A stretch of DNA of 64,000 nt from Geothermobacter ehrlichii. GTDB taxonomy: Bacteria > Desulfobacterota > Desulfuromonadia > Desulfuromonadales > Geothermobacteraceae. The translations under genes and the position numbers were made by a program. Positions 8,240 to 19,776 of this stretch are shown one piece after another (position 1 is the stretch's first letter; every line of letters starts with the position of its first letter). The notes under the pieces are model-generated. The model was not told where the DNA came from and searched no databases. It saw only the letters and a program-made list of their open reading frames with translations. Location of the stretch: assembly GCF_008124615.1 (NCBI RefSeq), contig NZ_VNIB01000002.1, positions 1 to 64,000 on the forward strand, in the 5' to 3' direction.

Positions 8240-9180
8240 GTTCCGAACGAACGCAGAAGCAGGAGCATCAGGGTGTAGCTTGCGGCCGAGGCCAGGGTCG
8301 ACAGCATGACGATGGTGCCGGCCAGCTCGGCATCACCTTTCAGTTCGGCGGCCATGATGTAGTTGGCGGTTGCCGCCGGCGCGCCGGCCAGCAGCAGGCC
8401 GACGGTCAGGTCGAGCCCGCCGACGTTCAGCGCCACCAGCACGGCGGCGGTGACCAGCGGCATGATCAGCAGCTTGCACAGGCTGGCCAGGGCCGCCAGC
8501 CGCAGATCGCCGCGCAGCCGTTCGAGAGAGAAGGAGCCGCCGATCGCCAGCAGGGCCAGCGGCAGGGTCATGCCGCTGGCGATGCGCAGGCCGCGGTCGA
8601 GAACGACGGGCAGCGGCAGGTCGAGCAGGCTCCAGACGATCCCCGCCGCCGAGGCGAGGATGAGAGGGTTGAGGAGGAACTGTCTCATCCACGAGCGCAG
8701 TTCGAGGTTGTCACCGTCCTGTCGCCGGGCGAGGGTGAGAACGGTGATCGAGCCGACGTTGTAGACCGGCACCAGAAATCCCATCAGGATGCCGGCGCGG
8801 GTCAGCCCTTCGTCGCCGCAGGCGTTGAGGGCGAGAGCCAGGCCCATGTAGGCCAGGTTGCCGCGGCAGGCGCCCTGGCTGCAGACCCCCCGGGCTGGGC
8901 CGGGCAGGCTCATGGCGCCGGCAAGAAGCCAGGTCAGGACGAAGAGGACGAGGGTGACGGCGATGCTCCCCACCACCAGGCGTGGATTGAAGTTGCTGCC
9001 GAAATCGGCGGTGCCGATACGGTGAAACAGCAGCATCGGCAGGGCGACGTAATAGACCAGGCGGTTGGTGGTGGCGAGAAAGCTGCCGTCGATCAGGCCG
9101 GTTCGCCGCAGCAGCCAGCCCAGGGCGATGACCAGGAAGACGGGAAGGACGATGGTGACGATGTCGAAAAAGAGCTGCAT
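8236..9180 (-). CDS. AEC-family (auxin efflux carrier-like) transporter
   Basis: An inner-membrane protein of 314 residues with about ten hydrophobic segments. The start MQLFFDIVTIVLPVFLVIAL and the segments ending in a GDAELAGTIVMLSTLAS motif fit the AEC/PIN-like family, whose bacterial members carry small organic anions or amino-acid-like compounds. The ATG at 9180 follows GGAGGG; upstream ATGs in the same frame would add a non-hydrophobic extension and have no ribosome site. It is the first gene of a three-gene leftward operon. Substrate unknown. Confidence 0.83.
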   Translation of the reverse strand: MQLFFDIVTIVLPVFLVIALGWLLRRTGLIDGSFLATTNRLVYYVALPMLLFHRIGTADFGSNFNPRLVVGSIAVTLVLFVLTWLLAGAMSLPGPARGVCSQGACRGNLAYMGLALALNACGDEGLTRAGILMGFLVPVYNVGSITVLTLARRQDGDNLELRSWMRQFLLNPLILASAAGIVWSLLDLPLPVVLDRGLRIASGMTLPLALLAIGGSFSLERLRGDLRLAALASLCKLLIMPLVTAAVLVALNVGGLDLTVGLLLAGAPAATANYIMAAELKGDAELAGTIVMLSTLASAASYTLMLLLLRSFGT

Positions 9181-9332
9181 GTGGCTGCTTTCCCTCCGGA
9201 TTCGGTAGTGTCGGCGCGCAGGATAACCCATCTCGGCGGCAAAATCCACGAACGGTGAGTCCTGTCGTTGTCGGCAGGCAGAAGAGGGTGAAAAGACTTG
9301 AACTTTCATCCTGTATCGGGAACAATCAGAAC

Positions 9333-10466
9333 ATGCGTCGACAGCTGGTCATTCGGGTCTTTCTGCTTGCTCTCATGGTGCTGGGAATTACCCTGCTGCA
9401 CTACCTGACCACGACCCAGAAGGATCAGTTTCACGACATCTATCGCCGCCTCTACTATCTGCCCATCGTTCTGTCAGGGCTCTGGTTCGGGTTGCGTGGT
9501 GGCCTGGGAAGCTCGCTGGCTGTCTCCATTCTCTACGCGCCGCACGTCGTCTTTCAGTGGGGGCACCGCCCCGCAACCAACCTGGAACAATACCTGGAGA
9601 TCATGCTCTACAACGTCATCGGGCTGCTGACCGGCGTTCTCAGTTCGCGGGAGCAGGCGCAGACCCGACGCTACCAGCGCGCCGCCGAACGGCTCGAGGA
9701 GAGCTACGAACGCCTGCGGCAGCAGGCCGACCAGCTTCTGGCCGCCGAAGAGCAACTGCGGCGCGCCGACCGCCTGTCGGCGCTGGGGGAACTTTCCGCG
9801 GGCCTGGCGCACGAAGTGCGCAACCCTCTGGGGTCGATCCGCGGCACGGCGGAGATCCTGCGCGACGCCATCCCCGCCGACAGCCCGCACCGGGAATTCG
9901 CCGACATTCTGGTGCACGAGGTCGACCGGCTGAACAGGGTGGTTCAGGATTTCCTCGATTTCGCCCGTCCGGGCCGGGGAGGTGAAGATGCGGTCGATCT
10001 GAATCGTGTCGTCGACGAGGTGCTCACCCTGAGCGGCCGGATGCTGGAAAAGGAGGGGATCGACCTTTGCTTCCAGGCCGGCGACATTCCGCCCTGCAGC
10101 GGACGGGCCGAACAGCTGAAACAGGCGCTGCTCAACCTGGTGATCAATGCCATGCAGGCCATGCCGCAAGGGGGCAGCCTGCGCATCGTCACCGCCGCCG
10201 CCGACGGGGGAACGGTCATCACCCTGAGCGATACCGGTATTGGAATTGCTCCGGAAAAACTGGAGAAGATCTTCGATCCCTTCTACACCAGCCGGGCAGA
10301 GGGAACGGGGCTGGGGCTGGCGATCACCGCCCGCATCATCCGCGGCCATCGGGGCAGGATCGAGGTGGACAGCGAGCCAGGGCGGGGGACGACCTTCCGT
10401 ATCTATCTGCCCGGGCAGAAACCTGAACCAGCGCGCTCATCACCGGCGGATAGCACAAGTCATTGA
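9333..10466 (+). CDS. Membrane sensor histidine kinase of a sigma-54 two-component system
   Basis: A 377-residue kinase. About four membrane segments occupy residues 5-110 with no large periplasmic domain. A coiled-coil linker (about 110-150) leads to HisKA with ELSAGLAHEVRNPLGSIRG, then an HATPase domain with DTGIGIAP and GTGLGLAI. Kinases of this type (AtoS/ZraS/GlnL-like) pair with NtrC-type regulators, and exactly such a regulator follows at 10593. The start at 9333 (MRRQLVIRVF) gives the hydrophobic N-terminus. The ribosome site is weak, and TTGAAC at 9298 with AACAAT at 9321 hints at a very short leader. Signal unknown; coupling to htrA suggests envelope stress. Confidence 0.85.
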   Translation: MRRQLVIRVFLLALMVLGITLLHYLTTTQKDQFHDIYRRLYYLPIVLSGLWFGLRGGLGSSLAVSILYAPHVVFQWGHRPATNLEQYLEIMLYNVIGLLTGVLSSREQAQTRRYQRAAERLEESYERLRQQADQLLAAEEQLRRADRLSALGELSAGLAHEVRNPLGSIRGTAEILRDAIPADSPHREFADILVHEVDRLNRVVQDFLDFARPGRGGEDAVDLNRVVDEVLTLSGRMLEKEGIDLCFQAGDIPPCSGRAEQLKQALLNLVINAMQAMPQGGSLRIVTAAADGGTVITLSDTGIGIAPEKLEKIFDPFYTSRAEGTGLGLAITARIIRGHRGRIEVDSEPGRGTTFRIYLPGQKPEPARSSPADSTSH

Positions 10467-10536
10467 CCTGTCTGCGTTTCCCAAAAATCACCGGCGAACC
10501 TATGGGCGCGCCACAGATTTTTTGAAAACTCATTCA

Positions 10537-10550
10537 GGCCAAGTACTTGC
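10537..10550 (+). promoter_or_regulatory. Candidate sigma-54 promoter upstream of the NtrC-type regulator
   Basis: GG at 10537-10538 and GC at 10549-10550 are separated by exactly ten bases, and the downstream half is CTTGCA, close to the sigma-54 -12 element TTGCA. The -24 half (AGGCCA against TGGCAC) is weaker. A start near 10562 would leave a leader of about 30 bases. It would allow the regulator to drive itself and htrA. Confidence 0.5.
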
Positions 10551-10592
10551 ACTCTCCATCCGGCATGAACTCACTGATTCAGGTGAAGGAAA

Positions 10593-11971
<1,379 letters not shown>

Positions 11972-11975
<4 letters not shown>

Positions 11976-13318
11976 AGTTTTTGTGGAGAAACGGCTTGAA
12001 ACGAAAGGCTTTTTTGTCTGTTGCAACAGTCCTGCTCGTTCTTGTTTCCGCTTCCGGATCCCTGGCTTCGTTGCGGCGAACGCCGGTGGTCGAGGCGGTG
12101 GAAAAGGCGGGTCCGGCGGTCGTCAACATCCGCACCGAGCAGATCGTCCAACGGCGCGGCTCGCCCTTTTTCGGTTTCGGCGGTTCCTTCTTCGAGGATT
12201 TTTTCCGCGAATTCGCCCCTCCGCGCCTCTACACCACCGAGTCCCTCGGTTCGGGCGTGCTCATCGATCCCGGCGGGCTGATTCTGACCAACGCCCACGT
12301 CATCAGCCGGGCGTCGAAAATCTTTGTCGCCCTGGCCGGCCGGCACCGGGAGATCGAGGCGAAGCTGGTCGGCAGGGACGACAATCTCGATCTGGCGCTG
12401 ATCCGCATCCCAGCGCCGAAAGGCAGATCCTATCCGTTTCTGCGGCTCGGCCGGTCGGACGATCTGATGATCGGCGAACCGGTGATCGCCATCGGCAATC
12501 CGCTCGGGCTCGGCAGCTCCATCACTACTGGTGTGGTCAGCGGTCCGTTGCGCGCCCTGACTCTCGACAAGGAATTTATGGCGGTCTTCATCCAGACCGA
12601 CGCCCTGATCAACCCGGGTAATTCGGGAGGCCCCCTGATCAACCTGGAAGGGAAGGTCATTGGCATCAATACCGCCATAGCCAGGCAGGCGCAGGGAATA
12701 GGTTTCGCCATACCGGCGGATGTCATTCGCCGGGTGCTGCCCGATCTGAAGAAGTACGGTCATCTGCGCCGCAGCTTCTTCGGCGTGGTTCCAGGTGCCA
12801 CCGGCGAACAGTTCGCCGCCGCCAGGGGATACGGCGGTGTGCTGGTGACCGAGGTGATTCCCGGTTCGCCCGCCGACAGGGCGGGACTGGAATTGGCCGA
12901 CGTGATTCTCGAGATCGACGATATCCCGGTGGAGACGCCGGGGGAATTTCTCAACATCCTCGGCGCCTACATTCCGGGCAACCGGGTGAGCGTGCGTTTC
13001 CTGCGCGGGATCGAAAGCCGAACCGCCGACCTGCGGCTGGAAGAGTTCCCTCCCGGATTCGCCCTGCGGTATGCCGCCGACACCTTCGGATTTTCCCTGG
13101 AGGAATGGCGTGGCAAGCTTCGGGTCGCCGACCTGGCCCGCGGCGGCCCGGCCGAACGGGTCGGCATGCGCCGCGGCGATCTGGTGATCCAGGCCGCAGG
13201 TCAGGAGGTGTCGAGCCTGAAGGACTATGCCCGGGTCATCGAAGAGACCTTCGGTCGGCTGCCGCTGCAGTTTCTCGTCGTGCGCGGCAACCAGGGATAC
13301 TACATCGATCTTCCCTGA
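11972..13318 (+). CDS. HtrA/DegP-family periplasmic serine protease
   Basis: A 448-residue S1C protease. An N-terminal signal sequence (about 1-32) exports it. The catalytic triad is His109 (TNAHVI), Asp140 (NLDLALIRI) and Ser218 (NPGNSGGPL). Two PDZ domains follow, from about 262 and about 365. The Q-linker region after the signal is short and Gly/Phe-rich (FFGFGGSFFEDFF), as in DegQ/DegP. The gene starts on an ATGA overlap with the NtrC-type regulator, so protease and regulator are made together. The family degrades or chaperones misfolded envelope proteins; the coupling suggests a dedicated envelope stress response. Confidence 0.92.
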
Positions 13319-13343
13319 CAGTCCGGAACGTCCTGGTCCGCCC

Positions 13344-13372
13344 TTGACTTTTGTTGGAAGGCGGGGCTAAAA
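13344..13372 (+). promoter_or_regulatory. Weak candidate promoter of the thioredoxin gene
   Basis: TTGACT at 13344-13349 and TAAAAC at 13368-13373 are about 18 bases apart, roughly 30 bases before the start at 13405. The -10 match is partial. Confidence 0.35.
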
Positions 13373-13404
13373 CGAAGCGTCGAAAGAAACGGAAAGGATT
13401 GTCC

Positions 13405-13938
13405 ATGCGTTCTCTTCTTACGTTGCTGGTTTCAGCGATCGTTCTGCTTTCTCCCCTGACCGCCGTTGCTGGCAGCCCGCGACCCGACAAAGCCCCCGGC
13501 GGCGCCGTTCTGGTCGGCCGGACTGCCCCCGAGATCGACCTGGAAACAGTGGACGGCGGGCGGATGTCCCTGTCCAGCCTGCGCGGCAAGGTGGTGCTGG
13601 TTAACTTCTGGGCCACCTGGTGTCCTCCCTGCAAGCAGGAGATGCCCTCCATGGAGCGCCTGTACGCCCGGCTGCACGACCGGGGGCTGGAAATACTCGC
13701 CGTCAACATCGAGGCCGACGGCAAAGACGTTCTGCCCGGATTTCTGCGCAAGCATCCGCACACCTTTCCGGTGCTGATGGATGTCGACGGCGAGGCCCAG
13801 TCGGCCTACGGCGTGTTCCGCTTTCCCGAGACTTTCGTCGTCGACAAGCAGGGAAAGATCGTCCAGCACATCATCGGCGGCCGGGACTGGGCTGCCCGGT
13901 CGATGGTGACCTTCCTGACTTCACTGCTGGAGAAATAG
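13405..13938 (+). CDS. TlpA/ResA-like periplasmic thioredoxin
   Basis: A 177-residue exported thioredoxin-fold protein. A signal sequence or N-terminal anchor (MRSLLTLLVSAIVLLSPLT) precedes an AhpC/TSA-like redoxin domain with the active site WATWCPPCKQEMPS. CPPC proteins of this type reduce disulfides in the periplasm, for example apocytochrome c haem-binding cysteines, taking electrons from CcdA. CcdA is encoded directly after it. The ATG at 13405 follows AAAGGA; the frame is open upstream but would put charged residues before the signal sequence. Partner choice is inferred from the context. Confidence 0.88.
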   Translation: MRSLLTLLVSAIVLLSPLTAVAGSPRPDKAPGGAVLVGRTAPEIDLETVDGGRMSLSSLRGKVVLVNFWATWCPPCKQEMPSMERLYARLHDRGLEILAVNIEADGKDVLPGFLRKHPHTFPVLMDVDGEAQSAYGVFRFPETFVVDKQGKIVQHIIGGRDWAARSMVTFLTSLLEK

Positions 13939-13942
13939 GGTG

Positions 13943-14692
13943 ATGGGGCAGGAGACCGACATCACGGCCTGGATCGCCTTCAGCGCCGGGGTTCTTTCCT
14001 TCTTTTCCCCCTGCGTCCTGCCGCTGATTCCCTCGTACCTGACCTATATCACCGGTCTGTCCTTCGGCCAGCTGGAGCAGGCGCATCCCGGTGCCCGGGT
14101 GCGGGTCACCGTCATGCTTCACTCCCTGGTTTTCATCCTCGGTTTCTCGACCGTCTTCATCGCTCTCGGGGCTCTGGCGGGGCTGGCCTCGAGCGCCTTT
14201 CAGGTCCATCTGCGCGAGGGACTGATCTGGGTTCAGCGGATCGGCGGCGTTCTCATCTTCCTTTTCGGAATCCATCTGACGGGACTCTTTCATTTCGGCG
14301 TGCTGTTGGGTGAGAAGAGGGTGCAGATTCATGACAAGCCGAGTGGTTTCGCCGGCACCTTCCTGGTCGGACTGGCCTTTGCCGCCGGCTGGACTCCCTG
14401 CATCGGCCCCATTCTCGGCGCCATTCTCGCCATGGCGGCCGGGACCACCGGCGGCACCGGGCGCGGCATCTTCCTGCTGACCCTCTATTCGGCCGGTCTT
14501 GGCGTCCCCTTTCTGGTCTCCGGCCTGCTCTTTCACGGTTTTCTCGGTTTCTTCAACCGGTTCCGCAAGCACATCCGTCTGGTCGAGATCGGCACCGGCC
14601 TGCTGCTGATGGTGGTGGGCGCGATGCTCTTCTTCAACCTCTTCGGTTCGCTGACCGGCTGGCTCTACCGCGTGCTGCCGGCCGCCGGCTGA
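13943..14692 (+). CDS. ccdA: CcdA-type thiol:disulfide interchange membrane protein
   Basis: An inner-membrane protein of 249 residues with about six membrane segments. The two conserved redox cysteines lie in FFSPCVLPLIPSY (near residue 22) and GWTPCIGPILG (near 152). CcdA carries reducing power from cytoplasmic thioredoxin to periplasmic thioredoxins such as the TlpA-like protein four bases upstream, in support of cytochrome c maturation. Starts at GTG 13940 and ATG 13943 are both possible and differ by one residue. The gene is convergent with hyuB. Confidence 0.9.
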   Translation: MGQETDITAWIAFSAGVLSFFSPCVLPLIPSYLTYITGLSFGQLEQAHPGARVRVTVMLHSLVFILGFSTVFIALGALAGLASSAFQVHLREGLIWVQRIGGVLIFLFGIHLTGLFHFGVLLGEKRVQIHDKPSGFAGTFLVGLAFAAGWTPCIGPILGAILAMAAGTTGGTGRGIFLLTLYSAGLGVPFLVSGLLFHGFLGFFNRFRKHIRLVEIGTGLLLMVVGAMLFFNLFGSLTGWLYRVLPAAG

Positions 14693-14774
14693 CACCGTCC
14701 ATTGCCTGTTTTTTTTGTATCCGCACTTTAACTGGTGGGATTGGCGACCATGGGCCCATATCTCCGCCGCACTG

Positions 14775-16337
<1,563 letters not shown>

Positions 16338-16370
16338 GAGGGTTGTTTTTCCTTTGATGATGAAAACCCG

Positions 16371-16449
16371 CCACGAAGGGGCGAAGAGAATACGAAGGGG
16401 AAAACAAAGTTTCTGTACCCTCGTTCAGCCTTTCTTCTTGCCTTCGTGG
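16371..16449. repeat. Extragenic palindromic repeat between hyuA and hyuB
   Basis: CCACGAAGG (16371-16379) and CCTTCGTGG (16441-16449) form a perfect inverted pair enclosing another ACGAAGGG at 16392-16399. Similar CACGAAGG-rich intergenic repeats are common in Desulfuromonadales and other genomes, from memory. It sits inside an operon and could form an RNA hairpin that sets the hyuA:hyuB ratio. Confidence 0.5.
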
Positions 16450-16465
16450 TTGGCTCTTTTCAGAT

Positions 16466-18439
16466 TTATTCCTTTATCTCCAGCAGCAGATTCCCGAACC
16501 TGTCGACCTGCGCTTCGGCGAAGGGGGGCACGATGATGGTCGACGAATATTCGATGACGATCGCCGGTCCGGGGATGCGGTTGCCGGCCAGAAGTTTTTC
16601 CCGCTGCAGCAAAATGGTGCCTCTGCTCCTGCCGTCGAAGATGACGTCCTTTTCTCCGAGGAAAGCTTCCGCCGGCGGCGTTGGACCGCCGGCGGCGATC
16701 TGTGGCAGCGATGGCCGCTGCGGGCGCCCGGTGGAGCGCAGGCGCAGGTTGACGACTTCGACCGCCTTGTCCCGGTTGGCGTAGCCGTAGGTCGTTTCGT
16801 GCAGGCGGTGGAAGGCCTCGCGGATATCGCCCGTTCCCGGAGCCATCAGTTCGAAGGACTGTCCCCGGTAGCGCATGTCGAGGAAACGCTGGTGGACGAT
16901 GGCCTGGCGCGGCATCCCTTCGCCCAGCAGGTCGGCCGTTCCCTGGGCCTCCATCGGGGCGAAGAGTTCGTCGAGAATTTCAGGCGTGAGCTCTTCGGCG
17001 CCGCGCATGATGGTGCGCGAATAGTCCTTGATGACGTCGGCCATCAGCATGCCGGCGGCCGACAGGATGCCCGGATTGCGTGGCACCAGTACGCGCGGCA
17101 TCTGCAGCAGGCGGGCGAGGAAGGCCGCGTGCATGCCGCCGGCGCCGCCGAAAGAGAAGAGGGTGAATTCGCGCGGATCGTGTCCTCGTTCGACGGAGAT
17201 GACCTTGATGGCGCGTTCCATGGTGGCGTTGGCGATGTCGAGGATGCCCTCGGCCAGCTCGACGAGGGGCAGGCCGAGCCGGTCCGCCAGTTCGGTGAAA
17301 GGTCGCTGCAGCCGTTCCGGCCGCAGGCGCATGGCGCCGCCTAGAAAGTGTTCCGGCACAAGCCGGCCGAGAAAGAGATTGGCGTCGGTAACGGTGATCC
17401 CTTCGCCTTTGCCGTAGCAGATCGGACCCGGGTCGGCGCCAGCACTCTGGGGGCCGACCTGGAGCGAACCGCCGGTGTCGATCGAGGCCAGCGAACCACC
17501 GCCGGCACCGACGGTATGGATGTCGATCATCGGCACCTTGACCGGATAGCTGGCGATCTCCGATTCGGTGGTCAGCGGCAGCTCGCCGTCGATCAGGCAG
17601 ACGTCGGTCGAGGTTCCGCCCATGTCGAAGGTGATCAGGCGGTCGAAGCCCGACTGCCTGCCGATCTCGCGGGCGCCGACGGCACCACCGGCCGGTCCAG
17701 AGAGGATGGTGCGGACCGATTCGTTCATCGCCGTCTCGGCCGAGATGCTGCCGCCGTTGCTCTGCATGATGCGAAAACGGCTGCCGCCGGTCTGTTCGCG
17801 CAGGTAGGTGAGGTAGCGCCGCATCTTCGGGGCGACGTAGGCGTTGATGACGGTAGTCGAGGTCCGTTCGTATTCGCGGAATTCGGCCAGGGTTTCGTGG
17901 GACAGGGAGACCGGCACGCCGAGAGTCGCGAGGCCCGCGCCGACACGTCGTTCATGTTCGGGATTGGCGAATGAGAAGAGCAGGCAGACGGCGACCGATT
18001 CCACCTGGGCCTTCTGCAACTTTTCTTTCAATTCCTCAAGGGCCGGATCGGGCAGGGCGGCGATTTCCCGTCCTTCCTGGTCGATCCGGCCGGGCAGGCC
18101 GAACCGGTAGCCGGCGGGAACGATCGGCGGATTGCGCCGGCAGTGGAGGCTGTAGAGATCGGGGCGGTTCTGCCGGCCGATCTCGATGATGTCCTCGAAA
18201 CCGCGATTGGTCACCAGGGCGGTCAGGGCCCCTTTCTTTTCCAGGATGGCATTGGTCGCCACCGTCGAGCCGTGAACCAGGTCGACCGGTCGGTCGCCGG
18301 CGATATGCCGCAGCCCCGACAGGACGGCTTCCGCCGGGTTGTGCGGCGTGGACAGCACCTTGTATTCACCCCAGGCGCTTCCGTCGTGCCAGATGAAGTC
18401 GGTAAAGGTTCCACCAGTATCGACACCGACGATCAGCAT
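16466..18439 (-). CDS. hyuA: Hydantoinase A/oxoprolinase family protein (ATP-binding subunit)
   Basis: A 657-residue protein of the HyuA family. The actin-like ATP-binding signature opens it (VGVDTGGTFTDF), followed by HGSTVATNAILEKKG near residue 58, FDMGGTSTDVCL near 269 and SFGGAGGMHA near 430, in the family order. It supplies ATP-dependent activation of the ring substrate for HyuB. Its start overlaps the end of the regulator gene by seven bases, so regulator, hyuA and hyuB form one operon. Length is normal for a stand-alone A subunit. Confidence 0.9.
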   Translation of the reverse strand: MLIVGVDTGGTFTDFIWHDGSAWGEYKVLSTPHNPAEAVLSGLRHIAGDRPVDLVHGSTVATNAILEKKGALTALVTNRGFEDIIEIGRQNRPDLYSLHCRRNPPIVPAGYRFGLPGRIDQEGREIAALPDPALEELKEKLQKAQVESVAVCLLFSFANPEHERRVGAGLATLGVPVSLSHETLAEFREYERTSTTVINAYVAPKMRRYLTYLREQTGGSRFRIMQSNGGSISAETAMNESVRTILSGPAGGAVGAREIGRQSGFDRLITFDMGGTSTDVCLIDGELPLTTESEIASYPVKVPMIDIHTVGAGGGSLASIDTGGSLQVGPQSAGADPGPICYGKGEGITVTDANLFLGRLVPEHFLGGAMRLRPERLQRPFTELADRLGLPLVELAEGILDIANATMERAIKVISVERGHDPREFTLFSFGGAGGMHAAFLARLLQMPRVLVPRNPGILSAAGMLMADVIKDYSRTIMRGAEELTPEILDELFAPMEAQGTADLLGEGMPRQAIVHQRFLDMRYRGQSFELMAPGTGDIREAFHRLHETTYGYANRDKAVEVVNLRLRSTGRPQRPSLPQIAAGGPTPPAEAFLGEKDVIFDGRSRGTILLQREKLLAGNRIPGPAIVIEYSSTIIVPPFAEAQVDRFGNLLLEIKE

Positions 18440-19377
18440 GTCTGCTCCTTGTTGCGGTTGCCGGTCAGGGTTCGGATGTAGTCGAGTCCCTCGTCATCCT
18501 GGAAACGGTTGTAGCTGATGATTCTCGGGATGCTGCGGAACAGTGCCGCGTGTTCTTCCGCGACCAGCTTATGGGTCAGCAGAATGTGGGTCTTGTCCAG
18601 CCGCGTCCGGTCTCTCCGGATCTCTTCGAGTGTCATGATGGCGAAGCCCGGAAAATCCTTTTGGATGTGCGGATAGTGTTGCCGGATACGCTGGCGGATC
18701 GATTCCGACAGGACAACCAGGGTGATGACCGTATCACGTGGGAGAAGGCTGAAATTGAGCAGATGTTCCAAAGGCGGCGTGGTGCGCAGGGCGACCAGGG
18801 GAATGCCCTTGTGGATACAGAGGTCGCGAATGCGGCTCTCGCAGAAGAAGGTGGTCACGATCAGATCGGCGGTGATCCAGCCTTCAGTCAGCTGTCTTGC
18901 CAGCTCTTCGACCTGGACCGGCTGTACGGGCTGTCCGCAGGTTTGTTCCAGCTCGCGCCGGCCGAGCAGCAGTTCGTTGAACTCGAGGTCGGCATAGATG
19001 ATCCGCGGCTGGCGCTGTTCCTGCTCGCGATAGGCCGCCAGCAGGGCGGCGGATATTTCCAGACGGTTGAAGCCGGCCGCCGCCAGTTCGCGCAGCAGCG
19101 ATGCGATGCGCCGGCGCGTGGCGTGATAGATTTCTGCCTGTTCGCTGCTCAGTCGGCGGACGACCCTGTTGCCGGCCCGGCGACGGGCCTGGATCATTCC
19201 CGCCTGGCCCAGGAGCGACAGCGCCTTTTTCGCCGTATTGATGTTGGCCCGGTAGGTTTCGGCGATCAGCTCGGTGCGTGGCAGGCGTTCCCGGGGCTCC
19301 TGCAGCAGGTCGTCGAGAACGCCGAGCAGGATCAGGTGCTGTTTGGGCAGCAGTTCTGGCAGACCGGCATCGTCCAT
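18433..19377 (-). CDS. GntR-like winged-helix regulator with a periplasmic-binding-like C-terminal domain
   Basis: A 314-residue predicted transcription regulator. Residues 12-75 look like a GntR winged helix (LPRTELIAETYRANINTAKKALSLLGQAGMI covers its recognition helix and turn). Residues about 95-300 do not look like FadR or UTRA effector domains. They contain alternating beta/alpha segments (RIIYADLEF, ADLIVTTFFCE, IPLVALRTTP, VITLVVLSES, HILLTHKLV), which suggests a small-molecule-binding fold similar to periplasmic-binding proteins. As first gene of the hyuAB operon it probably controls ring-compound degradation and its own expression. A matching inverted repeat overlaps its promoter. 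Confidence 0.7.
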   Translation of the reverse strand: MDDAGLPELLPKQHLILLGVLDDLLQEPRERLPRTELIAETYRANINTAKKALSLLGQAGMIQARRRAGNRVVRRLSSEQAEIYHATRRRIASLLRELAAAGFNRLEISAALLAAYREQEQRQPRIIYADLEFNELLLGRRELEQTCGQPVQPVQVEELARQLTEGWITADLIVTTFFCESRIRDLCIHKGIPLVALRTTPPLEHLLNFSLLPRDTVITLVVLSESIRQRIRQHYPHIQKDFPGFAIMTLEEIRRDRTRLDKTHILLTHKLVAEEHAALFRSIPRIISYNRFQDDEGLDYIRTLTGNRNKEQTC

Positions 19378-19431
19378 GGTGTCATCTTTTCGGCTCTGGC
19401 GGTGGCTCGCAAGAAAAAAGAACAGGATTTC

Positions 19432-19459
19432 AGTATTGCATGTGAAAAAAAATCGTCAA
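19432..19459 (-). promoter_or_regulatory. Candidate promoter of the regulator-hyuA-hyuB operon
   Basis: On the minus strand TTGACG (19459-19454) and AATACT (19437-19432) are 16 bases apart, about 55 bases upstream of the regulator start. The -10 is a partial match. Confidence 0.45.
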
Positions 19460-19474
19460 CCCCGTTTCGTTGAC
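19455..19474. promoter_or_regulatory. Inverted repeat overlapping the hyu promoter, possible operator
   Basis: GTCAAC and GTTGAC form a perfect 6-bp inverted repeat separated by eight bases. It covers the -35 region of the candidate promoter, the position expected of a repressor site for the regulator encoded downstream. Confidence 0.42.
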
Positions 19475-19776
19475 CCAATGGCCGGCCATTTAAGAATAGA
19501 AATATAGTCCAATGCATCGGCGCCGTGGCGTCTGGTTGAACGGGTCGTTTTTCCGAAGTGAGTATCCATGGACGGGTCGGAAACGATCACAGCGCGGAAA
19601 AAGGCGTCGGAGGCAGCTGCCAGTCTTGCCGGAGAACGGTGCGGAAGGGTCGGTGTCGCGGACGCGGGGGCCTGAATTCGGCCCGGATTGTCGAATCCGG
19701 TGTGTCCCGTACGGGTAAGCGGAGAGGGACCCCGGCCTCCGCCGGGGCCCCCGAGACGGGTCGTTGGTGAACGGCG
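19475..19776. other. Non-coding stretch between the hyu regulator and uraA
   Basis: No reading frame here has a ribosome site or recognisable protein. The stretch holds two GC-rich hairpins (19684-19701 and 19730-19747) and nothing else that I can name. Confidence 0.5.
19730..19747 (-). terminator. GC-rich hairpin after uraA, terminator-like without a U tract
   Basis: CCCCGGC (19730-19736) and GCCGGGG (19741-19747) pair around a CTCC loop about 30 bases beyond the uraA stop. No T run follows on the minus strand, so termination here would need Rho or be weak. Confidence 0.3.

Noticed and set aside
19512-19718. Short open frame in the gap between the hyu regulator and uraA
   Set aside because: Arg-rich, without a ribosome site or family resemblance; treated as non-coding.
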